Assembly (NCBI RefSeq): GCF_025345615.1
Contig: NZ_JAODWD010000003.1
Coordinates: 372,001-436,000 of the forward strand
Reading direction: 5' to 3'
Source of the DNA: Mycobacterium deserti
GTDB taxonomy: Bacteria; Actinomycetota; Actinomycetes; Mycobacteriales; Mycobacteriaceae
DNA: 64,000 nucleotides
The notes below the pieces were generated by a model. That model was given only the letters and a program-made list of their open reading frames with translations. It was not told the origin of the DNA and did not search any database. Position numbers and translations under genes: made by a program. Below, piece after piece: positions 9,374 through 18,083 of the stretch; within the stretch, counting starts at the first letter, position 1; every line of letters begins with the position of its first letter.

Positions 9374-10134
9374 CAGCACTCCTGGAGGCGCGCGGACTGT
9401 CGCGCAGCTTCGGGCACGTCCGCGCGCTGGACGGCGCCGACTTCGACGTGGAGTCCGGCGAGGTCGTTGGCCTGATCGGCGACAACGGCGCAGGAAAGTC
9501 GACGCTCATCAAGGTGCTGTCGGGCAACCTCGACCTGGACGACGGTGAGATCTTCTTCGAAGGCAAGCGGCTCGAGCTGTCCGGGCCGCGGCAGGCCGAG
9601 GAATTCGGAATCGAGGTCGTCTACCAGGATCTGGCGCTCGCGCCCCATCTCAACCCGGTCCAGAACGTCTTTCTCGGCAGGGAGATTCCGCGCAAAGGCA
9701 TCCTTGGGCATCTCGGATTCATGGACGAAAAAGCAATGCGCCGCAGCGCCGCCGCGTCATTCGCCGAACTGGGGGCGACGGTGAAATCGCTGAGCTCAGC
9801 GGTCGGTTCGATGTCCGGAGGCCAGCGGCAGGGGATCGCCATCGCCAGGGCGATGGCGTGGGCGAACAAGGTGCTGATCCTCGACGAGCCGACCGCGGCC
9901 CTCGGAGTCGTGCAGACCAAGAACGTGCTCGAGTCGATCAAGCGGGTGCGCGACAAGGGTATTGCCGTGGTGTTGATCAGTCACTCGATGCCGCACGTGC
10001 TCGAGGTGTGTGACCGCATTCAGGTGTTGCGACTCGGCAGGCGGGTCGCCACCTTTCCCGGGCGGGAGACCACCGTCGAGGAACTCGTCGGCGCCATGAC
10101 CGGTGCACTGGATTCACGGGAAGGCGCCGCATGA
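9370..10134 (+). CDS. Sugar ABC importer, ATP-binding protein (FrcA-like, single ABC domain)
   Basis: A 254-residue ATPase of the CUT2/ribose-type importer family. It has Walker A GDNGAGKST (from residue 38), the signature MSGGQRQGIAIARAM, Walker B VLILDEPTAALG and the H-loop ISHSM. It has only one nucleotide-binding domain, unlike the duplicated RbsA/AraG, and so resembles FrcA of fructose/mannose importers. It overlaps the isomerase upstream and the permease downstream by ATGA junctions, which makes these genes one translationally coupled operon. Confidence 0.93.
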   Translation: MTALLEARGLSRSFGHVRALDGADFDVESGEVVGLIGDNGAGKSTLIKVLSGNLDLDDGEIFFEGKRLELSGPRQAEEFGIEVVYQDLALAPHLNPVQNVFLGREIPRKGILGHLGFMDEKAMRRSAAASFAELGATVKSLSSAVGSMSGGQRQGIAIARAMAWANKVLILDEPTAALGVVQTKNVLESIKRVRDKGIAVVLISHSMPHVLEVCDRIQVLRLGRRVATFPGRETTVEELVGAMTGALDSREGAA

Positions 10135-11237
10135 CCAGCCAAGGCGGATCGCGCACGAGCCTCGGTAACGCGGACGCGGTCATCGCGGCCGACGATGCGG
10201 ACCCGGCGCGGTCGTTTCTCAAGCGCGTCGCCCGATTACAGGCGTTCTGGATCCTCGGTGTCCTCATCGTCATCTGCTTGTTCTTCACCGTCCTCGCGGG
10301 CGACCGCTTCCTGTCCACCGGGAACTTCTCGCTCATCTCCCAGAACGTCGCGGTGTGGGCGGTGCTCGGTGTCGGAATGACGTTCGTGATCATCACCTCG
10401 GGCATCGACCTGTCGGTCGGTTCGGTGCTGGTGTTCGCGTCGGTGGTGTCGGCGAAGGTGATGGAGGCGATGGGCGGCGCGGGGCCGGGTGTGGCCGCGA
10501 TGGGGCTGATCGCCGCGATCGTGGGCGGTATGGCGTGGGGCATCGTCAACGGCGTGCTGGTGGCCGTGGCCAAGGTGCCCGCGCTGATCGTCACCCTCGG
10601 CACCCTCTCGGTCGCACTCGGTCTGGCTCAGGTCCTGACCGGTGGCATCGACATCCGGTCGGTGCCCGCGGAGCTGACCGACTTCAGCGCCTACACAAAG
10701 GTATTGGGCATTCCCGGGTTGCCTTTCGTGGCTCTGGTGATCGTAGTGCTCGGCGGAATCCTGCTGCACAAGACGAGGTTTGGCCGCTACACCTACGCGA
10801 TCGGCTCGAACGAAGAGGCGGCCCGCCGCACCGGCATCAAAGTCACCCGGCACCTCGTGCTCGTCTACGCGTTGGCGGGCACGCTTGCCGGCATCGGGGC
10901 GATCCTCACCCTGGCACAGTTCGGCACGACCACGATCGCCGGCCAGTCACTGACCAATCTCAACGTCATCGCGGCGGTGGTGATCGGAGGCACGTCGATA
11001 TTCGGAGGTGAGGGCAGCGTTTTCGGCACCGTGGTCGGCCTGTTCATCCCCGCCGTGCTGCAGTCCGGTTTCGTCATCATCGGCGTGCAACCGTTCTGGC
11101 AGGGCGTCGCGGTCGGCACGGTGCTCATCGCCGCCGTCTACGTCGATCAGTCCCGGCGCGCGGCCGCACTGCGTGGGGCCCGTTCGCGATTCGGCAAACG
11201 TAGGAAGTCACACGAAAGGAACGCCAGTGAACCGTAA
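10131..11237 (+). CDS. Sugar ABC importer, permease (RbsC/FrcC-like)
   Basis: A 368-residue membrane permease of the CUT2 family with about ten predicted hydrophobic segments between residues 40 and 345. The family hallmark GMTFVIITSGIDLSVGSVLV is present, as is the C-terminal AAVVIGGTSIFGGEGSVFGT loop that couples to the ATPase. It overlaps the ATPase gene by 4 bp and the binding-protein gene by 11 bp. The hydrophilic N-terminal 35 residues are not diagnostic of substrate. Confidence 0.93.
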   Translation: MTSQGGSRTSLGNADAVIAADDADPARSFLKRVARLQAFWILGVLIVICLFFTVLAGDRFLSTGNFSLISQNVAVWAVLGVGMTFVIITSGIDLSVGSVLVFASVVSAKVMEAMGGAGPGVAAMGLIAAIVGGMAWGIVNGVLVAVAKVPALIVTLGTLSVALGLAQVLTGGIDIRSVPAELTDFSAYTKVLGIPGLPFVALVIVVLGGILLHKTRFGRYTYAIGSNEEAARRTGIKVTRHLVLVYALAGTLAGIGAILTLAQFGTTTIAGQSLTNLNVIAAVVIGGTSIFGGEGSVFGTVVGLFIPAVLQSGFVIIGVQPFWQGVAVGTVLIAAVYVDQSRRAAALRGARSRFGKRRKSHERNASEP

Positions 11238-12270
11238 GCGCGCAATGGTTGTCGCGGGAACATTGGGGGCCGTGGTGCTCGCACTGTCGTCATGCACGTC
11301 GTCGAAACCAGAGTCGTCGGATTCGGGCGAAGCGTCGAACGGCAACGCGCAGGAAGCGGCCGCGACCACTGTGACCGCACCCTCGAAGGCCAGCAAGGAA
11401 TACAACATCGCGTTCCTGCAGGGCGTTTCCGGCGACCAGTTCTACATCACCATGCAATGCGGCGCCCAGGACGAGGCGGCGAAGCTGGGCGTCAAGGTCA
11501 CGACACAAGGCCCGCAGAAGTTCGACCCGACGCTGCAGAAGCCGATTCTCGACTCGATCGTGGCCAGTAGGCCGGATGCCCTGTTGGTCGCACCGACCGA
11601 CGTTGCCGCCATGCAGCAACCGCTGCAGCAGGCGGCCGCGGCGGGAATCAAGGTGGTGCTCGTGGACACCACGACGAACGACCCGTCGTATGCGGTGTCC
11701 GAGATCGCCAGTGACAACGAAGGCGGTGGCCGGGCGGCGTTCGAGGCCATCAAGAAGCTGCGCCCCGAGGGCGGCAAGGTCATGGTGATGAACATCGATC
11801 CCGGTGTGTCGACGACCGACGCCCGCGCCAAGGGTTTCGAAGAGGCGGTCAAGGGCGACAGCAAGTTCACCTACGTCGGCGTCCAGTACAGCCACAACGA
11901 TCCGGCAACCGCTGCGCAGCTGATCGGTGCCCAGCTGCAGAAGGATCCGGATCTCGTCGGTGTCTTCGCCACGAACCTCTTCTCGGCCGAGGGTTCGGCC
12001 ACCGGTGTACGTCAGGCGGGCAAGAGCGGCCAGGTGCAGGTCGTCGGCTTCGATGCCGGACCGAACCAGATGCAGGCGCTGCGGGAGGGCACGGTCCAGG
12101 CGCTCGTCGCGCAGGACCCCGGGCTGATCGGGAAGTTCGGTGTCGACGAGGCGGTGACGGCTCTCGACGGTGGCCAGAACACCAAGAAGGTGCAGACCGG
12201 GTTCACGATCATCACGAAGGAGAACCTCGACGGCGAAGGCGGCGCGGCGGCCTACAAATCGGACTGCTGA
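11227..12270 (+). CDS. Sugar ABC importer, substrate-binding lipoprotein
   Basis: A 347-residue periplasmic-binding-protein type 1 lipoprotein. The start is GTG 11227, preceded by GAAAGGA at 11213-11219. A signal segment MVVAGTLGAVVLALSSC ends with a lipobox, followed by a Ser/Glu-rich linker. The mature part (YNIAFLQGVSGDQFYITMQC, DALLVAPTDVAAMQQPL, VQVVGFDAGPNQMQALREGT) is typical of ribose/fructose-type binders. It captures the sugar outside the membrane for the FrcA/FrcC-like proteins. Its 3' end overlaps the convergent aldolase gene by 19 bp. Confidence 0.93.
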   Translation: MNRKRAMVVAGTLGAVVLALSSCTSSKPESSDSGEASNGNAQEAAATTVTAPSKASKEYNIAFLQGVSGDQFYITMQCGAQDEAAKLGVKVTTQGPQKFDPTLQKPILDSIVASRPDALLVAPTDVAAMQQPLQQAAAAGIKVVLVDTTTNDPSYAVSEIASDNEGGGRAAFEAIKKLRPEGGKVMVMNIDPGVSTTDARAKGFEEAVKGDSKFTYVGVQYSHNDPATAAQLIGAQLQKDPDLVGVFATNLFSAEGSATGVRQAGKSGQVQVVGFDAGPNQMQALREGTVQALVAQDPGLIGKFGVDEAVTALDGGQNTKKVQTGFTIITKENLDGEGGAAAYKSDC

Positions 12271-13106
12271 TCGCTGCTGACGACACCCAGCAGGTGCGAC
12301 ACCGCATCGGCGATCGCGTCCCGGGCGGCGCTCAGCGGCTTGCGGGGGTCCACCCCGCCGCCGAGCGCCGCGCTCAGCCCCCCGGTGAAGGCGATGTTGA
12401 GCGCGGTCCCGATGTTGACTTTGACGATGCCTGCGCGCACCGCTGCCCGCAGCGTGTCGTCGGGAACGCCCGAGGAGCCATGTAAAACCAGCGGAATCGG
12501 GAGCGCGTCGCGCAACGTCGCGATCAAGTCGAGGTCGAGTTCGGCGGTCCGGGTGGTCATGGCGTGCGCGCTGCCGACGGCAACGGCGAGCGCGTCCACG
12601 CCCGTCGCCGCCACGAAGTCGGTGGCTTGCTGTGGATCGGTGCGCACGCCGGGCGCGTGGGCGCTGGTGGCCTGGGTGCTCTTGCCCCCGACGTAGCCGA
12701 GCTCGGCTTCCACCGCGAGGCCCTGGCCGTGCAGTTGTCGCGCGGCCCCGGCGGTGATGGCGACGTTCTGCGCGTAGGGAAGCGCGCCCGCGTCGACCAT
12801 GACCGACGAGTAGCCGGCCGCGGCGGCGGCATGCCACAGGTCGGGAGTTTCGACATGGTCGAGGTGCAGGCTGACCGGGACCGCCGCGCCGGATGCCAGC
12901 GCCGTCAGCGCGGCGGCCAACGGCTCGATCCGGCCGCGGAACTTCACGGTGTTCTCGCTGACCTGCAGGATCACCGGCGCACCGGTCCGCTCGGCGCCGA
13001 TCAGGATGCCTTCGGCATGCTCGAGCGTGATGACGTTGAAGGCGGCGACGCCGGTGCCCCGCGACCTCGCGTCGTCGACGAGCGCGGCGGTGGGGACCAG
13101 CGGCAT
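12252..13106 (-). CDS. Class II fructose/tagatose-bisphosphate aldolase (KbaY/GatY-like)
   Basis: A 284-residue zinc aldolase. Characteristic parts are AFNVITLEHAEGILIGAE, the metal-binding SLHLDHVE, the region GKSTQATSAHAPGVRTDP, AVAVGSAHAM and LVLHGSSGVPDD. It should cleave a ketose-1,6-bisphosphate to DHAP and an aldehyde. ATG 13106 is preceded by AGGAG at 5 nt; a longer open frame to 13619 runs antisense to the kinase gene and is rejected. It is divergent from the FGGY kinase. With 1-phosphofructokinase nearby, fructose-1-phosphate to FBP to triose phosphates is the simplest reading; tagatose or another bisphosphate is possible. Confidence 0.9.
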   Translation of the reverse strand: MPLVPTAALVDDARSRGTGVAAFNVITLEHAEGILIGAERTGAPVILQVSENTVKFRGRIEPLAAALTALASGAAVPVSLHLDHVETPDLWHAAAAAGYSSVMVDAGALPYAQNVAITAGAARQLHGQGLAVEAELGYVGGKSTQATSAHAPGVRTDPQQATDFVAATGVDALAVAVGSAHAMTTRTAELDLDLIATLRDALPIPLVLHGSSGVPDDTLRAAVRAGIVKVNIGTALNIAFTGGLSAALGGGVDPRKPLSAARDAIADAVSHLLGVVSSDQQSDL

Positions 13107-13192
13107 GATGCTCCTGCTTGACGGCTTTCCAATCAGACGCAACCATATCCATGCAAACCCAACCACCGCAATGCCCCGGCGATCGGAGAGTG

Positions 13193-14518
13193 ATGGCGGC
13201 TTTCGCCGGTCTCGACGTCGGGACCACGTCGAGCAAGGCCGTCGTCTACGGCGACGACGGCACCGTGCTGGGCACCGGGCGCGCCGCGACGCACTGGGAT
13301 GTGGGCCTTTTCGGCACCCAGATTGATGCGAACGTCCTGTGGCGCAGCGCAAATGACGCGCTGAGCGAAGCAGCGGCCGCGGCGCGGGCGCGCGTGGCCG
13401 CGGTCGGTATCGCCAGCATGGGGGAGTCCGGTGTGCTGACCGACGCCAGGGAGCGGCCACTGGCGCCGGTGATCGCCTGGCACGACGACCGCGACGGTGA
13501 CGAGGTGGCCGATCTCGTACGGCAACTCGGCGCCGAGGCATTCGGTGGCATCGCCGGCAAGCCTGCACGCGGGCAGTTTTCGCTGACGAAGCATCGCTGG
13601 CTGCGTGCCCACGAGCCATCGGCCCGCGACGCGACGACCCGCTTCGATGTCGGTGGCTGGGTGGTGCGGCGCCTCGGCGGAGACCCTGCCCTCGAACTGT
13701 CGCTGGCCGGGCGCACCGGTTGGCTCGACGTCGCGGCGCGCGACTGGTGGGACGACGCGCTGGACTGGTCCGGCGCCACTCGCGAGCTGATGCCGCCGCT
13801 CGTTGCGGCGGGTCAACCGCTGGGCCGGATCACCTGCGACGACGTGAGCCCACAGTTGCGAGGAGCCCTGCTGACGCTCGCCGGCCACGATCATCAGGCG
13901 TCGGCCCTCGGTGTCCGTGCGACCGGCCCTGGCCACGAGCTCGACTCGTCGGGTACCGCAGAAGCGTTGGTGCGCACCGTATTCGATGCGCCGACGCGCG
14001 TTCAGGCGGCCCGGCTAGCCGCCGTGGGCATCACAACCGACCCGAGCATCGAAGCGGACCGTTGGACACTGCTCGGCGGCACCGAGGGCGGCCTGGCGCA
14101 GAACCGTGCACTGGAGATGCTCGGTGTGAGCGCCGACGGACTGGCCGCGCTCGACGCCGCTGCCGAGCGGTCTGCCGAAGGACGGGTCGTCGTCGGTGGT
14201 CTGGGTGCCGATGCGCTCACTCTCGGTGGAATCGCCGGCGGCGTGGGCCCCGGTGAAGTGTGGAAGGCGGTTGTCGCCGCCGCCGCCGACGAGGCATGGG
14301 CGCTGCACTGCGCGATGGATGACGTCGTCGGGCCCGCGCGACGCGTGGTGGTCACCGGCGGATGGCGCCACAGCGCAGAAGTCATGCGCGCCAAGCGCGC
14401 CCGCTTCACCTCGCTGGAGGTGTCGAACGTCGACGAGGCGGGCGCACTGGGTGCCGCGACACTGGCCGCGCGGGCAGCAGGCGCAATTGGACCCGACGAA
14501 CACCTGGGCGCATCGTGA
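13193..14518 (+). CDS. FGGY-family carbohydrate kinase
   Basis: A 441-residue sugar kinase with the N-terminal phosphate-binding motif GLDVGTTSSKAVVY and the second-domain region TLAGHDHQASALGVRATGPG. The C-terminal FGGY signature region is VVVTGGWRHSAEVMRAKRA. The start ATG 13193 follows CGGAGAG closely; GTG 13190 is an alternative one codon upstream. It overlaps the DeoR gene (GTGA). Kinases of this family phosphorylate pentuloses, hexuloses or polyols; the exact substrate cannot be read from the sequence. Confidence 0.9.
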   Translation: MAAFAGLDVGTTSSKAVVYGDDGTVLGTGRAATHWDVGLFGTQIDANVLWRSANDALSEAAAAARARVAAVGIASMGESGVLTDARERPLAPVIAWHDDRDGDEVADLVRQLGAEAFGGIAGKPARGQFSLTKHRWLRAHEPSARDATTRFDVGGWVVRRLGGDPALELSLAGRTGWLDVAARDWWDDALDWSGATRELMPPLVAAGQPLGRITCDDVSPQLRGALLTLAGHDHQASALGVRATGPGHELDSSGTAEALVRTVFDAPTRVQAARLAAVGITTDPSIEADRWTLLGGTEGGLAQNRALEMLGVSADGLAALDAAAERSAEGRVVVGGLGADALTLGGIAGGVGPGEVWKAVVAAAADEAWALHCAMDDVVGPARRVVVTGGWRHSAEVMRAKRARFTSLEVSNVDEAGALGAATLAARAAGAIGPDEHLGAS

Positions 14519-15294
14519 CCGCGCCGGAGCGGACGTGGTTCGCCGACGAACGACATGCCGAGGTGCTTCGCCTGCTGGCGACCGAACACCGCGTCGAAAG
14601 TGCCGGACTGGCCCGGCACTTCGGGGTCAGCGCCGAAAGTATCCGCAAGGATCTGGCCCAGCTCGAAGCGCGTGGACTCCTGCGTCGCGTGCACGGCGGC
14701 GCTGTCCCCAGCCAGCGCCAGAACGAGGAGCGGGCCGTCGTCGCCCGCACCGAGTACGCCGAACAGAAGATGGCCATCGCCAAGCACGCCCTGCGCCTCG
14801 TGCCGGACGGCGGCGCGCTTCTGCTCGATGCGGGATCGACCACGCTGCGGCTCGCCGAACTGCTGCCCGCCGACCGTGGTCTCGTGGTCTACACGAACGC
14901 GATCCCGCTGGCGTCGGTATTGCTGCAGCGGGGCATCGCCGTAATCAGCCTCGGCGGCCGCCTGCGGCCCGAGACGGGGGCCGCCGTCGGACCGCTCACC
15001 GTCGCCGCGCTCGGCGGGATCAACGTCGACGTCGCGTTCCTCGGCACCAACGCGCTCTCGTTCGACCGCGGACTCACCACTCCGGACGCCGACGAGGCCC
15101 TGGTGAAGCACGCGATGCTGGCGGCCGCGCGCCAGCGGGTATTCCTGGTCGACAGAAGTAAATTCGGTCGCGAGAGCCTGGCGAAGCACGCCGACCTCGA
15201 CGACGTCGACGTCCTGGTCACCGACGCCGCGATCAGCGCACAGCACCGCAGGCGTCTGCTTGCGCGAGACGTCGCCGTCGAGGTGGCCCGATGA
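14515..15294 (+). CDS. DeoR-family transcriptional regulator
   Basis: A 259-residue repressor with an N-terminal DeoR helix-turn-helix (RHAEVLRLLATEHRVESAGL, then FGVSAESIRKDLAQLEARGL) and the conserved GLLRRVHGGAV. A sugar-phosphate-sensing DeoRC domain follows (LLLDAGSTTLRLAELL, VVYTNA, FLGTNALSFDRGLTTPD). The start GTG 14515 overlaps the kinase stop and the stop overlaps the FruK-like start. It is the second regulator in the cluster; DeoR proteins usually sense a phosphorylated intermediate, here perhaps fructose-1-phosphate. Confidence 0.92.
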   Translation: MTAPERTWFADERHAEVLRLLATEHRVESAGLARHFGVSAESIRKDLAQLEARGLLRRVHGGAVPSQRQNEERAVVARTEYAEQKMAIAKHALRLVPDGGALLLDAGSTTLRLAELLPADRGLVVYTNAIPLASVLLQRGIAVISLGGRLRPETGAAVGPLTVAALGGINVDVAFLGTNALSFDRGLTTPDADEALVKHAMLAAARQRVFLVDRSKFGRESLAKHADLDDVDVLVTDAAISAQHRRRLLARDVAVEVAR

Positions 15295-16244
15295 TCGTCA
15301 CGGTCACCGCGAACCCGAGCCTGGACCGGACGCTGCACCTGTCGCGGTTCGTGCCCGGCGAAGTCAACCGCGCGGCCTCGACGATGGTGGAGCCGAGCGG
15401 CAAGGGCGTCAACGTCGCGCTTGCACTGCACGGCGTCGGGGCGGCGGTGCGCGCGGTGCTCCCGGTCGGCGGCAGCGTGGGCGAGGAGATCACCGCGCTT
15501 CTCGACGATCTCGGACTGGAACACGTCGACGTGCCGATCGACGGCGCGCTGCGGTCCAACATCACGCTGGTCGAGGCCGACGGGCGGACCAGCAAGGTAA
15601 ATGAGCCGGGCCCCCGGTTGTCGGTCCTCGAAGCCGAGGCGTTGTGCGCAATGTCGTTGTCCAGCAGCGAGTCCGACGACTGGGTTGTATGGGCTGGCAG
15701 TCTTCCCGACGGCTTCGCGCCGCATCGGCTCGCCGCGGCGGTGGCCGAGGCCAGGGCGAGAGGTCGTCTCGTTGCGCTGGACAGCTCCGGGGCGCCATTC
15801 GAACATGTGCTGGCCCACGACGGCGAGGGCCTGCCGCATCTGGTCAAGCCCAACGCCGAGGAACTCGCGGAGGTCACCGGCCGGTCGTTGCTGACCCTCG
15901 GCGATGCAACCGACGCCGCACACCTGCTGCTGGCCCGCGGCGTACGGGTCGTGCTGGTCAGCTTGGGGCGGAACGGCGCGCTGCTCGTCGCCGCCAACCT
16001 GCCGCACCCCCTGCACGGCACCGCACCCGTTGAGCGGGTCGTCAACACCGTCGGGGCGGGGGACGCATTTCTGGCCGGCTGGCTGGCCGCCGTGGGCGCC
16101 GGAATGCCGAGTGTCGAGGCGTTCGCCAACGCGTTGCGGTTCGGCGCCACGGCCGTCGAACACCAGGGCACGCTGCTCGGGGTTCCCGATCCGAACCGCC
16201 CCGTCTCGATCGTGCCCGTAGAAGCGCACACACCACTCAGTTGA
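15291..16244 (+). CDS. fruK: 1-phosphofructokinase (PfkB family)
   Basis: A 317-residue PfkB-type kinase. The N-terminus MIVTVTANPSLDRTLHLSRF and EPSGKGVNVALALHGVGA are typical of FruK/LacC. The catalytic anion-hole motif NTVGAGDAFLAGWLA is near residue 250. It should convert fructose-1-phosphate (or tagatose-6-phosphate) to the 1,6-bisphosphate, the substrate of the aldolase at 12252. It is coupled to the DeoR gene by ATGA and overlaps the convergent alcohol dehydrogenase by 8 bp. Confidence 0.9.
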   Translation: MIVTVTANPSLDRTLHLSRFVPGEVNRAASTMVEPSGKGVNVALALHGVGAAVRAVLPVGGSVGEEITALLDDLGLEHVDVPIDGALRSNITLVEADGRTSKVNEPGPRLSVLEAEALCAMSLSSSESDDWVVWAGSLPDGFAPHRLAAAVAEARARGRLVALDSSGAPFEHVLAHDGEGLPHLVKPNAEELAEVTGRSLLTLGDATDAAHLLLARGVRVVLVSLGRNGALLVAANLPHPLHGTAPVERVVNTVGAGDAFLAGWLAAVGAGMPSVEAFANALRFGATAVEHQGTLLGVPDPNRPVSIVPVEAHTPLS

Positions 16245-17298
16245 CGGCTGGCTCGCCGAGCAGTTCGTCGTCGACTCCGACGAGCACCTTCACATGTTCT
16301 CCGCCGGCCGACAACGCATAGGCATCGGCGGCTCGGGCCATCGATACCTGGGCGGTGACGATCTCGTCGACGTCGACCGTGCCATCGACGAGGAGCCGGA
16401 TCGACTCCGCGTAGTCCTCCGGCAGATAGGTGGCGCTGCCCTGGATGCGGATCTGGTGGTCCTGCACGATTGCCAGGGGAATCGCGACATCGCCGGTCGG
16501 CACACCGACGACGACGACGGTGCCGCCCTTGCTGGCCATCTCGACCGCTTGCCGGACCGTGGGCGTGATTGCGACGCAATCGAACACCACGTCGGCACTC
16601 TCGCCCAGTGCTGCGCGCGCCTGCGCGACGATGTCGTGTGCCCCTGCGTCGAGCGCGACGTCGGCGCCGAGCCGCGTGGCGCGTTCGCGCTTGGCGGCCA
16701 GCGGATCGGTGATCACGACGCGTTTGGCGCCGTGGGCTTGCGCGACGGCCAACACGAGAAGCCCAATGGTTCCCGCCCCGAGGATCACGACGGCCTTGCC
16801 GTGAACGTCGCCCGCGACGCGGACGGCGTGCACCGGGGTCGACATCGGCTCGACGAGGGCCGCCGCCCGATAGTCCAAGCTGTCAGGGATGACGTGAACG
16901 CGGTTCGCGGGAATGGTGAAGTAGTCCGCCATTCCACCCTGGACGTATCCGCAGCCGAAGAATTGCAGGTTCTCACACAGGTTCTCGGTGCCGCGGCGGC
17001 ATTGCTTGCAATTCCAGCACGGTAAGTCGGGTTCGACGGTCACTCGCGCCCCGACCTCGACGCTGTCGACATCGTCGGCCCGCGCGGCCACCACGCCGAC
17101 GACCTCGTGGCCCGGATGGTAGGGCAGCGCGATGAACGGGTGGCGTCCGTGCGCGGCGTGGGTGTCCGAGCCGCACACCCCGGCGACCACCGAATGCACG
17201 AGCACCTCACCCGGCATCGGCTCCGGCGTGGCCGCCTCGACAACATCGATGGAATCGGGCGAGACCACCACCCGCCGCATCACCTCCGGCACACCCAT
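16237..17298 (-). CDS. Zinc-dependent medium-chain alcohol/polyol dehydrogenase
   Basis: A 353-residue MDR-family dehydrogenase. Catalytic zinc residues are Cys42 (VCGSD), His64-Glu65 (HPGHE) and a downstream Glu; the structural zinc site is Cys94, Cys97, Cys100 and Cys108 (CWNCKQCRRGTENLC). The NAD(P)-binding Rossmann motif is LGAGTIGLLVLAVA. The start ATG 17298 sits 5 nt after a perfect AGGAGG; the GTG at 17304 overlaps that site and is rejected. It follows the HAD gene by 25 bp on the same strand. It resembles sorbitol/threonine-dehydrogenase-type enzymes and probably oxidises a polyol to a ketose in this pathway. Confidence 0.9.
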   Translation of the reverse strand: MGVPEVMRRVVVSPDSIDVVEAATPEPMPGEVLVHSVVAGVCGSDTHAAHGRHPFIALPYHPGHEVVGVVAARADDVDSVEVGARVTVEPDLPCWNCKQCRRGTENLCENLQFFGCGYVQGGMADYFTIPANRVHVIPDSLDYRAAALVEPMSTPVHAVRVAGDVHGKAVVILGAGTIGLLVLAVAQAHGAKRVVITDPLAAKRERATRLGADVALDAGAHDIVAQARAALGESADVVFDCVAITPTVRQAVEMASKGGTVVVVGVPTGDVAIPLAIVQDHQIRIQGSATYLPEDYAESIRLLVDGTVDVDEIVTAQVSMARAADAYALSAGGEHVKVLVGVDDELLGEPAVN

Positions 17299-17323
17299 GA
17301 GCACCTCCTAGCTGCTTGCAAAA

Positions 17324-18001
17324 TTACCCGCCGGATTGCGGCAGGATGGCGCCGCCCGCGATGTCGAGTCGGTGACCGTCGAAGTGGACATCGCGCAGGT
17401 CGGCGACCGCCAGCGTGACGGGCGCAGCGGCCGCTGCGGGCCCGACACCGACGACGGTGAGGACGCCTGCGGCGCGCGCCGAAGCGATCCCGGCGGGCGC
17501 GTCCTCGAATACGGCGCATCGCGTCGGTGGGAGTCGCAAGCGCTGTGCGGCGAGCAGGTAGGGATCACCGAAGGGCTTGCCGTTCTCGACGTCCTCACCG
17601 GTGATCAGGACCGCCGCCGTCGGCAGACCGGCCGATGCCATGCGGGCGGTGGCCAGCGCGCGGTTGCCTGAAGTGACGACGGCCCAGCTCCCGGCGGGAC
17701 AGGATTCGAGCAGTCGGTGTGCGCCGGCTATCGCCCCCACTTCGGTGGCGCAGTCCAGCTCCTGCTGTTTGAGTTCGGCCACTGCGGTGGCGAGATCGGT
17801 TGGATCGCTTATTAATTCGGCAACGAGATCGCTGATCCGCCTGCCGTGTTCGATGTCGCGGTGGAAATCGAAACCCGGCGCCCACCGCTTCGCCCACTGA
17901 TTCCAGGCGACCGCAGCGGAGTCGTGCGAGTCGACAAGGACGCCGTCGCAGTCGAGGAGAAGGCCGTCGACGTCGAAGCTCACGGTGTCGTTGCCCGTCA
18001 C
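17324..18001 (-). CDS. HAD-superfamily phosphatase / beta-phosphoglucomutase-like protein
   Basis: A 225-residue HAD subfamily IA protein. Motif I is DCDGVLVDSHDS, motif II VVTSGNR, the motif III lysine is in NGKPFGDPYLLAA, and motif IV is CAVFEDAPAGIASARAAG. It is likely a sugar-phosphate phosphatase or phosphomutase. The start is GTG 18001, 6 nt downstream of TACCCT (18008-18013 on this strand), a leaderless arrangement. An upstream in-frame extension to 18148 would cross the operator palindrome and is rejected. GTG 17983 is a shorter alternative. It is co-directional with the alcohol dehydrogenase and divergent from the SDR. Confidence 0.88.
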   Translation of the reverse strand: MTGNDTVSFDVDGLLLDCDGVLVDSHDSAAVAWNQWAKRWAPGFDFHRDIEHGRRISDLVAELISDPTDLATAVAELKQQELDCATEVGAIAGAHRLLESCPAGSWAVVTSGNRALATARMASAGLPTAAVLITGEDVENGKPFGDPYLLAAQRLRLPPTRCAVFEDAPAGIASARAAGVLTVVGVGPAAAAAPVTLAVADLRDVHFDGHRLDIAGGAILPQSGG

Positions 18002-18007
18002 CTGTGC

Positions 18008-18013
18008 AGGGTA
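18008..18013 (-). promoter_or_regulatory. Putative -10 box for the HAD-ADH transcript
   Basis: TACCCT on the minus strand, 6 nt before GTG 18001 and 2 bp from the operator palindrome at 18016-18029. A repressor bound there would block this promoter. Confidence 0.5.
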
Positions 18014-18015
18014 TA

Positions 18016-18029
18016 TGACACCGATGTCA
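18016..18029. promoter_or_regulatory. Putative LacI operator 3
   Basis: TGACACCGATGTCA is the best palindrome of the three related sites (the others at 8212 and 8247). It lies between the divergent HAD and SDR genes and adjoins the HAD -10 box. Confidence 0.6.
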
Positions 18030-18083
18030 GAGGCGTGTGATGATGAGCCGCACTGCGCAGCCGACACCGAAAGCGAGCAGCCC

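Noticed and set aside
11290..13236. 648-codon minus-strand frame covering the aldolase and binding-protein genes
   Set aside because: The aldolase reads in a different minus frame and the binding protein on the plus strand; this frame has no domain.
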